Below, in pieces: positions 11,817 to 19,776 of a stretch of DNA of 64,000 nt. Every line of letters starts with the position of its first letter. Within the stretch, counting starts at the first letter, position 1. Below the pieces are notes generated by a model that saw nothing but the letters and a program-made list of their open reading frames with translations, searched no databases and was not told the origin of the DNA. The DNA comes from an uncultured Gemmatimonadota bacterium (GTDB taxonomy: Bacteria; Gemmatimonadota; Gemmatimonadetes; Gemmatimonadales; Gemmatimonadaceae), in NCBI GenBank assembly GCA_902825965.1, contig CADEDA010000002.1, positions 124,001 to 188,000 on the forward strand, given 5' to 3'. Position numbers and translations under genes: made by a program.

Positions 11817-13010
11817 ATGGTCTCGCTCCCGTCCCAAACCGTCGACACGTCGCAGCGACGTGTCCTGCTCGTCGATGACGACGACGCCGTGCTGCGCGCG
11901 TCGACGATGGTGCTGCAGTTGGCGGGATTCGACGTGACGGCGGCGAAGGACGGGGCGTCGGCGATCGCGGCGCTCGACGCGAATGCGGACAATCCCTTCT
12001 GCGCGATCGTCTCCGACATCCGCATGGAAGGCATCAGCGGCCTCGACCTGTTGCGTGCCGCGCGCGAGCGCGACCCGGACGTGCCGGTGGTGATGATCAC
12101 GGGCGGCCCGTCGCTGTCGACGGCGATCGAGGCGATGCACAACGGGGCGCACCGCTACCTCATGAAGCCGGTGCCCAACTGGGAGCTCGTCGAGACGGTC
12201 ACGCGCGCCGCGCTGCTCTCGGACCTGGCGCGCATCGAACGCGAGGCCCGCGCGCTGCAGGGGACGGCCGACCTGGCGGTCGGGGACCGAGAGAAGCTCG
12301 ACACGGCGCTCGACCGGGCATTGCAGCAACTGTACATGGTCTACCAGCCGATCGTCTCGCTGCGCCAACACGCCACCGTCGGCTGGGAGTCCCTGGTGCG
12401 CACCCGCGAGGCCGCGATGCAGAGCCCCGGGACCCTGTTCGATTCGGCCGGTCGGCTGGCCCGTCAACCGGAGCTCTCGAGCGCGATCTACGCCAGCGTG
12501 GCGCGCCGTGCCGACGAGGTACCGTCGGATGCCCTGATCTTCGTGAACGTGCATCCCCCCGACCTCCTGAATCCCTCGCTGTACGGCGAAGGCTCGCCGC
12601 TCGCGGTGCACGCCACGCGCGTGGTGCTCGAACTCACGGAACGGACCTCGCTCGAGCGTCTGGGCGACATCGGGCCCGCGGTGGCGGACCTGCGCCGGCT
12701 CGGCTACCGCGTGGCCGTCGACGACCTCGGCACCGGCTACGCGGGCCTCACGAGCTTCACGCATCTCGCGCCGGACTTCGTGAAGCTCGATCGCTCACTC
12801 ATCACGGGCATCGAGAGGAACGAGACCAAGCAGCGCGTGGTGCGTGCGATGTACGGGCTCTGCGCGGAGCTCGGCATGACGGTGATCTCGGAGGGCGTGG
12901 AGACCGTCGCCGAGCGCGACACGCTGGCCGCCTTGGGCGCCGACTACCTGCAGGGGTATCTCTTCGGACGTCCGGCCGAAGGGATCACGCGGGCGACACT
13001 GCCGGCGTAG
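11817..13010 (+). CDS. Response regulator with EAL domain (c-di-GMP phosphodiesterase)
   Basis: About 397 residues from ATG 11817; GTG 11799 and TTG 11790 are alternative in-frame starts. Residues about 15-130 are a receiver domain: acidic VLLVDDDDAV, phosphoacceptor Asp67 in IVSDIRMEG, Thr in VVMITGG and Lys in YLMKPVPN. Residues about 165-395 are an EAL domain: the eponymous motif reads ESL (VGWESLVR), and the metal/catalytic set is otherwise intact, with FVNVHP, LELTER, VDDLGTGYAGL, VKLDRSLI, SEGVET and QGYLFGRP. It should hydrolyse c-di-GMP to pGpG when phosphorylated by an unlinked kinase. It is a single-gene unit between metH and a convergent propeller gene. Confidence 0.93.
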   Translation: MVSLPSQTVDTSQRRVLLVDDDDAVLRASTMVLQLAGFDVTAAKDGASAIAALDANADNPFCAIVSDIRMEGISGLDLLRAARERDPDVPVVMITGGPSLSTAIEAMHNGAHRYLMKPVPNWELVETVTRAALLSDLARIEREARALQGTADLAVGDREKLDTALDRALQQLYMVYQPIVSLRQHATVGWESLVRTREAAMQSPGTLFDSAGRLARQPELSSAIYASVARRADEVPSDALIFVNVHPPDLLNPSLYGEGSPLAVHATRVVLELTERTSLERLGDIGPAVADLRRLGYRVAVDDLGTGYAGLTSFTHLAPDFVKLDRSLITGIERNETKQRVVRAMYGLCAELGMTVISEGVETVAERDTLAALGADYLQGYLFGRPAEGITRATLPA

Positions 13011-13022
13011 CGCGAGCAGGCT

Positions 13023-13044
13023 GGCGCGTCGTGCGGGACGCGCC
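13023..13044. terminator. GC-rich hairpin between convergent genes (candidate bidirectional terminator)
   Basis: Perfect 8-bp stem GGCGCGTC / GACGCGCC with a 6-nt loop, in the 53-bp gap between the converging EAL and propeller genes. There is no U-tract on either strand, so rho-independent function is uncertain. Confidence 0.45.
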
Positions 13045-13063
13045 GAACGCCTCCGGAACGGCG

Positions 13064-14218
13064 TCAGCGCATGCGCGGCTGGACGGCGCGCACACGGAGC
13101 ATCGGATACGGGTCCTGGACGATCTCGACTGCGATGCCGTGGCGGAACGCGTGCATCGTCGGCGCATGCGATACCTGCGCAAGCAAGCGGCCGCTGCGTG
13201 CATCGATGAGATAGGCGCGTGTCGCCGCGACCGCAGGCTGCGCGAGCTGCATGCTCCCGGTGCGCGGCGGGCGACGGGCCGCGGCGTAGTCGACACGCGT
13301 GACATAGACGAGCAGCAGGTCCTTCGCGAGGTGCTGGATGCCCGAGATGCCATCCTCCGGGAACAGCATCGACGCGGCGGCGCCCTGGTCGACATAGACC
13401 GCGAATCGGAAATCCGGCAGCGTGGCCTCCCAGTCCAACGATCCGTCGAGCCGATACGAGCGCACGCGGCCGAAGGCGTGCAGGTAGAGGCGTGCGAACT
13501 CCGGGACGCAGACCATCTGGGCGCCGTGACTGATCGAGAGCCGCCGCGCGTACGGCGTCTGCACCGTGCTGAAGGGCTGGCCGAACGAGTCGATCGGCTC
13601 GCGCCGCTCGTCGAGGACCTGCACGAGACCGTGCTCCACGCCCACGCTCTGCAGCGTGCGCCCCGCAAGGTGGCAGGCGCCGATCACGTTCCGCGCCGGA
13701 CTGAAGCTGCGGCGGTACGCCATCTTCGCCCGGCGCGCCGTGAGTTCGGTGATGCCGAAGAAGCCCTGCCAGGCGAAGATGGTCGAGTCGCCGTCGTGGA
13801 AGATGCCGATCGGCTGTGCGAACTCTCCCGGCCCGCGCCCCCGTCGCCCGAATGCGCCGAGGAACGCACCCTTGGGGCTGAAGGCGCGGATCTGGCCGCT
13901 GGACGCCTCGGCCACGTAGATGGTGCTGTCCCCTCCGATGGTCACGCTGCTGATGGTGCCGAAGAGGAACGGTCCCTCCTCGTCCTCCGAGCCCACCTCG
14001 GCGAGCAAGCGGTCGCTGGCGGAGAGTTCGCGCCAGTCACGCATCGGCAGCTTGACTGCCGGTGTGCTCGGCTTGACGACCTTCTGCTTCGCCTGCGCGT
14101 CCATCGACGGCGCTGCGGCGACCGCGAGGCCGAGCAGTAGGGCCAACACCCAGCGATCCGGCCGCGTGTGGCGATCCGCCCCCCGGGTCCGCTTGCGGTG
14201 CGTGCGCATCGGGTCCAT
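13064..14218 (-). CDS. Exported 6-bladed beta-propeller (NHL-like) protein
   Basis: 384 residues. A basic, rather long N-region (MRTHRKRTRGADRHTRPDRW) precedes a hydrophobic core and a cleavage site near SMDAQAK. The mature part has NHL/6-bladed-propeller blade motifs: SSVTIGGDSTIYVAEASSGQ, IRAFSPKGAFLGAFGRRGRG then PGEF, and DGDSTIFAWQGFFGI. GRGPGEF is typical of the BF3-type 6-bladed propellers that are numerous in Gemmatimonadota and Bacteroidota. Ligand and partner are unknown; such proteins are generally periplasmic or surface binding scaffolds. A paralogous propeller gene lies at 15581-16717. It is convergent with the EAL gene. Confidence 0.85.
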   Translation of the reverse strand: MDPMRTHRKRTRGADRHTRPDRWVLALLLGLAVAAAPSMDAQAKQKVVKPSTPAVKLPMRDWRELSASDRLLAEVGSEDEEGPFLFGTISSVTIGGDSTIYVAEASSGQIRAFSPKGAFLGAFGRRGRGPGEFAQPIGIFHDGDSTIFAWQGFFGITELTARRAKMAYRRSFSPARNVIGACHLAGRTLQSVGVEHGLVQVLDERREPIDSFGQPFSTVQTPYARRLSISHGAQMVCVPEFARLYLHAFGRVRSYRLDGSLDWEATLPDFRFAVYVDQGAAASMLFPEDGISGIQHLAKDLLLVYVTRVDYAAARRPPRTGSMQLAQPAVAATRAYLIDARSGRLLAQVSHAPTMHAFRHGIAVEIVQDPYPMLRVRAVQPRMR

Positions 14219-14393
14219 CTCAGCCTCCGTCAGGTCGGCGTCGAGAATAGGAACGGGACCACACGGCGGCTAGGGATGCGGACGCGGGACCGTGCGGCAA
14301 CAGCAGCGTCCACCCTGCTCCGTCCCCGGCCGGTCAGCCTTAGATTCCCTGCACGGCGAGCCCTGCGACCCGTCACTCCGACCTTCCCCCCGA

Positions 14394-15560
14394 ATGACCA
14401 CCGATTCGAGCACCGCCCGACCGGCCCTCACCACCCTCTCCGACGACGAGCTCGCGTTCCGCGACGCGGTCGCCGCGTTCGCCGCCGGCGAAGTCGCCCC
14501 GCGTGTCGCTCAGATGGAGCGCGACGCGAAACTCGACCCCGCCCTGATCAAGGCGTACTTCGAGATGGGCCTCATGGGCATCCAGGCTCCGGAGGCGCAC
14601 GGCGGCGCCGGCGGCTCGGTCATGATGGTCACGCTCGCCGTCGAGGAGATCTCCAAGGTCGACGCCGCGGCGGCGATCATGGTCGACGTGCAGAACACGC
14701 TCGTCGCCAACCCGTTGCTCTCGGCCGCGACGCCGGCGCAGCTGGCGCGCTGGATGCCCAAGCTGTGCGCGGAGACGGTCGGCGCGTACGCACTCTCCGA
14801 GGCGGTGAGCGGTTCGGATGCGTTCGCGCTGCAGACGCGCGCCACCCCGAAGGACGGCGGCTTCGTGCTGAACGGCCGCAAGCTCTGGATCACCAACGGC
14901 GCGGAAGCGGGACTGTACGTGGTGTTCGCGACGGTGGATCCCGCCAAGGGCTACAAGGGCATCACGGCGTTCGTGGTCGAGCGGCCCGCACCGGGCTTCT
15001 CCGTCGGGAAGAAGGAGGACAAACTCGGCATCCGCGCGTCCAGCACGACCGAGTTGATCTTCGAGGAGGTGTTCGTGCCGGCCGAGAACGTGCTCGGTCA
15101 GGTGGGGCAGGGCTACAAGCTCGCGATCGCCGCGCTCAACGAAGGCCGCATCGGCATCGGCGCGCAGATGGTCGGCGTGGCGCAGGGCGCGCTCAATGCC
15201 GCGATCGCGTACCTCAAGGAGCGGCAGCAGTTCGGTCGGCCGCTGAGCGAGTTCCAGGGCATCCAGTTCCAGATCGCCCAGGCCGCGACCGAACTCGAGG
15301 CGGCGCGCCTGATGGTCTACAACGCCGCCCGGTTGAAGGACAGCGGCGGGGACATCGCGCAGGTGGGAGCGATGGCCAAGCTGCTCTCCTCGCAGGTCTG
15401 CGAGCGCGTGACCTCGCTCGCGGTGGAGCTCTTCGGCGGCTACGGCTACACGAAGGACTATCCGGTGGAGAAGTACTACCGCGACGCGAAGATCGGCACG
15501 ATCTACGAAGGCACGTCGAACATGCAGCTGCAGACCATCGCCAAGGGGCTGCTCAAGTAG
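14394..15560 (+). CDS. Acyl-CoA dehydrogenase (short/branched-chain type)
   Basis: FAD enzyme introducing the alpha-beta double bond of acyl-CoA thioesters in fatty-acid or branched-chain amino-acid catabolism. 388 residues from ATG 14394, the usual length. Motifs: MGIQAPEAHGGAG, AYALSEAVSGSD (FAD and substrate), LNGRKLWITNG, the middle beta-domain KLGIRASSTTEL, ERQQFGRPLSEFQGIQFQIA, LFGGYGYTKDYPVEKYYRDA, and the catalytic base Glu in IYEGTSNMQLQTIA. It most resembles butyryl-CoA or isovaleryl-type dehydrogenases. No ETF genes are nearby. It is flanked by divergent and convergent propeller genes, so it is probably monocistronic. Confidence 0.95.
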   Translation: MTTDSSTARPALTTLSDDELAFRDAVAAFAAGEVAPRVAQMERDAKLDPALIKAYFEMGLMGIQAPEAHGGAGGSVMMVTLAVEEISKVDAAAAIMVDVQNTLVANPLLSAATPAQLARWMPKLCAETVGAYALSEAVSGSDAFALQTRATPKDGGFVLNGRKLWITNGAEAGLYVVFATVDPAKGYKGITAFVVERPAPGFSVGKKEDKLGIRASSTTELIFEEVFVPAENVLGQVGQGYKLAIAALNEGRIGIGAQMVGVAQGALNAAIAYLKERQQFGRPLSEFQGIQFQIAQAATELEAARLMVYNAARLKDSGGDIAQVGAMAKLLSSQVCERVTSLAVELFGGYGYTKDYPVEKYYRDAKIGTIYEGTSNMQLQTIAKGLLK

Positions 15561-15580
15561 GCGTCCGGCGGCGGCGACGG

Positions 15581-16717
15581 TCAGCGCAGCGGATAGCGCT
15601 CGACCGTCTGCACCCCGTCGGTGTCCTCGTGCACGGCGTACACGCTGCGGGCGCCGACATGCACAACGCGACGCCCCGCCCGCAGCTGCACCTGCTGCAC
15701 GCGTGTTCCGGTCGCATCGAATACATCGTAGCGCGACGGTTCGTCGGGGCGCACGGCGGCACCCACCCACAGCCGCCCGTCGGCCGCGGCGATCACGCGG
15801 GCGGCATCGAACGGCGGGAACCGTTCCGCCCATTCCGCCGAGGCCACCTGCCGCCGGATCTGCGCGGCGTCCGCCGCGGGACCACGCCCGAGGCCACCGT
15901 TCTCCCCGCGACCGCTGACCGGACTGCCGAAGTTGAACTCGGCAACGAAGCGCCGCTTGTCGTCGTCGCGCAACGGCCGCAGGTCGACCGGGTACGCGGG
16001 ACCGATGGTCGGCGCACGCCCGCGCGCATGCACTTCCACGCGATAGGGTGCGGTGCGGACGATCATGATCGCCCCGCCGGACGCGACCGCCCACCCATCC
16101 TGCGCCGCGAACCCGATCATCGGCATGCGCGGCTCACGCGCCGGCGACTGGTCCTTGCGCCAGCGCGTGCCCTGGACGGTCGCCACGGTCGTGGGCTCGG
16201 CGTCGCGCGAGGGATCCCAGCGCACGAGGCGCACCGAGTCGTCTGGCAGGGCATTCGGTCCCTCCGCCCAGCTCGGGACCACGTGGTAGAGGCCACCCGT
16301 GGCATCCGCACCGCGCACGCCACCCCGGCCAGGGGCCTCGGCATTGTAGGCCCGCACGGCGCGTCCGTCCGGGGCGAGCAGCAGGATGCGGTTATTGCCT
16401 TGGTCGAGCAGCAGCGTGGAGTCCGCACGATGCCGCACCAGTCCGTTGGGGAGTCGGGTCTCCTGCGGTCCCGATCCTTCGCGCAACAGCAATCGGACGC
16501 TGCCGCTGCGCAAATCCGCGAGGACCACGCGATTCTCGATCCAATCCGCGATCAGCACGCGCCCGTCGGCGAGCTCGCGCACTCCGCGCACGAGCGAGAA
16601 GCTCTCGTCGAGCGTCGCGTCGGGGGTGTCGAGGCGCAGCGTCTGCGCCGGGAGCGGTCGGGTCGGCGTGGTGGTGACGACGCTCGCGACCGCGAGGAGG
16701 AGGGGGAGGCTGCGCAT
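15581..16717 (-). CDS. Exported 6-bladed beta-propeller protein
   Basis: 378 residues. MRSLPLLLAVASVV starts a signal peptide cut near PLPAQ. The mature protein has repeated propeller-blade signatures: VRGVRELADGRVLIADWIEN, RVVLADLRSGSVRLLLREGS then GPQETRLPNGLV, DSTLLLDQGNNRILLLAPDG, and VIAAADGRLWVGAAV. The G-x-G-P-x-E motif marks the first blade boundary as in the neighbouring propeller at 13064-14218. No enzymatic residues can be assigned, and a role in binding is inferred from fold. It converges on the acyl-CoA dehydrogenase gene with only 20 bp between stop codons. Confidence 0.83.
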   Translation of the reverse strand: MRSLPLLLAVASVVTTTPTRPLPAQTLRLDTPDATLDESFSLVRGVRELADGRVLIADWIENRVVLADLRSGSVRLLLREGSGPQETRLPNGLVRHRADSTLLLDQGNNRILLLAPDGRAVRAYNAEAPGRGGVRGADATGGLYHVVPSWAEGPNALPDDSVRLVRWDPSRDAEPTTVATVQGTRWRKDQSPAREPRMPMIGFAAQDGWAVASGGAIMIVRTAPYRVEVHARGRAPTIGPAYPVDLRPLRDDDKRRFVAEFNFGSPVSGRGENGGLGRGPAADAAQIRRQVASAEWAERFPPFDAARVIAAADGRLWVGAAVRPDEPSRYDVFDATGTRVQQVQLRAGRRVVHVGARSVYAVHEDTDGVQTVERYPLR

Positions 16718-16782
16718 ATGCCGTTGGTCCGCCTTGCCGCGTGAAGGGTTGCCCGCCGCGCTGCCGCGAGCGGTGCGGATGC

Positions 16783-16822
16783 GGTGAGGGGGGCGGAGCC
16801 GACCGGCTCCGCCCCCCTCACC
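16783..16822 (-). terminator. Perfect 18-bp GC-rich hairpin downstream of the M14 peptidase gene
   Basis: GGTGAGGGGGGCGGAGCC (16783-16800) pairs perfectly with GGCTCCGCCCCCCTCACC (16805-16822) around a 4-nt GACC loop. It lies 18 bp after the stop of the large M14 gene and upstream of the propeller gene start on the same strand, the position expected of a terminator. A U-tract is absent. Confidence 0.6.
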
Positions 16823-16840
16823 CGTCTCCGTACCCCTGCC

Positions 16841-19645
16841 TCACATCGTGGGCTTGTTCACCCCGATGAGCCCATTGAAGACCAGCTTGAACGTTCCGGC
16901 CGGCTGCGCGCGGAACAGCGCCTCGGCACCGATCAGCCGCACCGTGCCACGTCCGACCTGCGCGTCGGCGGCGACCACACCGCCCTCGAGATAGCTCTGG
17001 CCCCAGGCCCAGCCGCTGCGCAGCGGTGCGGCGCTGTCGAACCACAGCAGCGGCTTGACGCCGCGGGCGACCGCATCCGGCGTGAGCTTGAAGACCGGGC
17101 TGTTGTCGTACATCACGATCGCGCGCTTGCCCATGCCCTGCGTCGCAGGCTGCGTGTTGTCCACCGCGACCTCCAGCAGGGAGCCCGGCACGTAGAACTT
17201 GGTGTTGCCCAGCGGGCGCTCGGTGCCGTCAGGGAGCCGCTCGACGAGGTAGTCGCTCATCGGCAGGTCGAGATGCGCGGCGATGTTGGTGGAGCTGCCG
17301 ATCGTGATGATCGTGCCGCCGTTCTCGACGAACTGCTTGATCTGCGGGATGGAGCGGTCCTGCGTCACCGCGCCGGTCGCCTTGCGCCACTCGGCGGGGA
17401 GCGAGGCCGTGTCGATGACCCCACCACCGCCGCCGCCGAACCCGCCGCGACCGCCGGCGCCGGCCCCCGCGGCCGAGCGCTTCTCCGGGATCGCGCCGTC
17501 GACGAACACCAGCGCGTCGAACTTGGCGTTGAGGTTGCCGGCGTCGATCTCCTGCGGGTACACGATCCTGTAGTCGAACTCGTACTGTTCGAGCAGCCAC
17601 CGCGTCCAGCCGCTGGGCATCGAGCCACCGAAGCGGTCCCAGAGTCCGACACGCAGGGACTTCACGGGCTGTGCGCCGCCGCTGGTGCCGGCGGTGAACG
17701 AGAGGCCGAGCTCGCGCGCGGCGCGCTCGACGATGGGCTTGGACGTGCCGTTGTTGGCGATGATCCAGGTGCCGTCCGTCTTGCGGGCGACCGTCGCGCC
17801 GGCCTTGAGCAGGCGATTCACGACCGTGAACGCGTCGTTCTGCGCGCCCGACAGCGCCCAGGTGCCGCCGCTGGCGACGGTGCCGGCCATCGGCTTCACG
17901 CGGTTGTTCGGTGCGATCTTCTCGAGCGGGCCCGACACGTTCTCCATCAGCCGGTCGAACTCGACGCCCATCTGCATCGCGAGCGTCCAGCCCGCGTTGT
18001 CGTACGGCGGCGTGGGTGCGCCACCCGGGACGCGGAAGTCATTGGGATGGTCCTGCGGCTCGAACATGTCGAGCACGTGCGTGCCGAAGGCCTGGCCGGT
18101 CTTCACGACGTACGACCCGGCCGGATACTGCTTGCCGCCGGCCGAGAAAGCCGCGGTGGCACGATGCACGTCGATGCCGTTCTTCTGCAGCGCGACGATG
18201 AACTTCACCGCCGTGGGGAAGTCGGCCTGGTTGGACGGGATCACGTACGCGCGCGGGTCACGCCGGGCCGGATCGTTGAGCATGGCCATCGCCTGCTGCG
18301 CCCCGTCACCGGTGCGCGCCCCGGCGCCACCACCGAATCCGCCACCGCCACCACCGCCACCCCCCGGTGCGCCGGCGCCACCGCGCTGTGCGGCCTCGGC
18401 CGTGAGGCGCGCCTGGAGGGCCTCGATACGCTTGGGCCAGACCGTCCAGCTGTCCCGATTGCCCTTCGCGATCTGGTCCGTGCCCATCTTCCAGATGTTG
18501 AAGAGGAAGTGTTCCTTGTTGCGCGCGACCACGTCGAGCACCGCGCGGTTGGCCGTCACCGAGTAGTCCACCGACTGGCGGAACTTCCAGGGGCCCGGCT
18601 TGGCCGGCAGCGGCACATCGGCGCTGGGGATCTGCCGGTTGGCGATGAAGGGCACCTCGATCGGCGTGGGGCTGCCGATGGTCTCGGTGAGCAGGCCGAT
18701 GATGTTGTGGAAGTACGCCGTCGTGCGCAGACCGCCGTTCCACCACGTGGAGTAGCCGGTGGTGGCGCGCATGACCACGCCGCCCTTCTCCTCGGCGACG
18801 AAGCGGTGGTGCATCGCGCTGCCGACCACATCGAGTCCGGTGCGGATGAGCGGATGCAGGTTGTAGTTCATCGGGTCGCGGAACGGCGGCGCGAACATCA
18901 CCGTGCCGGCCGGGCCGGTCTGGTGATGGTTGTACATCACCTGCGGGTACCACTCCTGGTACAGCACGCGGTTCATGTTCTCGGACTCGGGCTGCGAGGC
19001 GAGGTAGAAGTCGCGGTTGTTGTCGTGGCCGATGTACTTCTGGTAGAGCCGCGGGATGCTGCCCACCGTGCGCAGCCGCGGGTTGCTCTCGCGCATGTAC
19101 CAGTCGCTGACGAGCTCCATGCCGTCGGGATTGGCATGCACCATCACGATGATCAGGTCGTTGCGGAAGCGCGTCGTCTCCTCGTCGTCGCCCGAGACGA
19201 GCTGCCAGTTGGTCTCGATGAGCTGTTGGGCGCCGAGCACCTCGGTGGCGTGCAGGCCACCGTCGATCCACACGATGCCCTTCCCCTCCTTCGCCAGCTG
19301 CCGCGCCTGGGCCTCGCTGATGCCCTCGGCGCGTGCCAACTGCTCGGCGATGCGGCGGTACCGCTCCTTGTTCCGGAGGTTCTCGGGGCTCGAGACGATC
19401 GCCATGAGCTGCGGCCGGCCCTCGGCCGTGAAGCCGATGGTGTCGAGCTCCATACGATCGGACTCGGTGGCGAGCTTGATCCAGTAGTCCTTGAACTTGG
19501 TGTAGTTCGGCAGCTGGTAGTCTGCGCCGATCTCGTGGCCGAAGAACTCCTTCGGCGAGGTCAGCCGTTGCTGCGCGGCGACCGGGAGGGCGAGGATCGC
19601 GGTGAGGGCGAGCGCTCGACCGAGGGTGGGGATCCGACGGGACAT
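16841..19645 (-). CDS. Secreted M14-family zinc carboxypeptidase-like protein with C-terminal amidotransferase-like domain
   Basis: 934 residues from ATG 19645, where MSRRIPTLGRALALTAILAL starts a signal peptide ending VAAQQ. The M14 domain occupies residues about 25-400: zinc ligands in GLHATEV (H-x-x-E), the NPDGM and HDNNRDFY specificity segment, MYNHHQTGP with the third zinc His, and the candidate catalytic Glu in LLTETIGSP. A Gly-rich linker follows near residue 440-450. The C-terminal third holds an alpha/beta domain with GLWDRFGGSMPSGWTRWLLE and FVENGGTIITIGSS, like a class-I glutamine-amidotransferase fold, interrupted by a second Gly-rich loop. The layout is shared with the M14 protein at 59410-62160. 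Divergent from the M24 peptidase gene. Confidence 0.92.
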   Translation of the reverse strand: MSRRIPTLGRALALTAILALPVAAQQRLTSPKEFFGHEIGADYQLPNYTKFKDYWIKLATESDRMELDTIGFTAEGRPQLMAIVSSPENLRNKERYRRIAEQLARAEGISEAQARQLAKEGKGIVWIDGGLHATEVLGAQQLIETNWQLVSGDDEETTRFRNDLIIVMVHANPDGMELVSDWYMRESNPRLRTVGSIPRLYQKYIGHDNNRDFYLASQPESENMNRVLYQEWYPQVMYNHHQTGPAGTVMFAPPFRDPMNYNLHPLIRTGLDVVGSAMHHRFVAEEKGGVVMRATTGYSTWWNGGLRTTAYFHNIIGLLTETIGSPTPIEVPFIANRQIPSADVPLPAKPGPWKFRQSVDYSVTANRAVLDVVARNKEHFLFNIWKMGTDQIAKGNRDSWTVWPKRIEALQARLTAEAAQRGGAGAPGGGGGGGGGFGGGAGARTGDGAQQAMAMLNDPARRDPRAYVIPSNQADFPTAVKFIVALQKNGIDVHRATAAFSAGGKQYPAGSYVVKTGQAFGTHVLDMFEPQDHPNDFRVPGGAPTPPYDNAGWTLAMQMGVEFDRLMENVSGPLEKIAPNNRVKPMAGTVASGGTWALSGAQNDAFTVVNRLLKAGATVARKTDGTWIIANNGTSKPIVERAARELGLSFTAGTSGGAQPVKSLRVGLWDRFGGSMPSGWTRWLLEQYEFDYRIVYPQEIDAGNLNAKFDALVFVDGAIPEKRSAAGAGAGGRGGFGGGGGGVIDTASLPAEWRKATGAVTQDRSIPQIKQFVENGGTIITIGSSTNIAAHLDLPMSDYLVERLPDGTERPLGNTKFYVPGSLLEVAVDNTQPATQGMGKRAIVMYDNSPVFKLTPDAVARGVKPLLWFDSAAPLRSGWAWGQSYLEGGVVAADAQVGRGTVRLIGAEALFRAQPAGTFKLVFNGLIGVNKPTM

Positions 19646-19776
19646 CGCGGTTCGACTCCGGTGGAAGGGGTGCCAGCCATAGTCTACGCCCTCCCGGTCC
19701 GCACCGCTGGCCCCCTGCGCGCCCCGCACGCGGGCCCGTATCTTCCCGGTTCTCACCTCCACTCCCGGAGCGCTGC

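Noticed and set aside
18340-18380. Repetitive CCACCG-type DNA in the M14 gene that looks like a minisatellite
   Set aside because: It encodes a Gly-rich loop in a conserved reading frame; not a mobile or CRISPR repeat.
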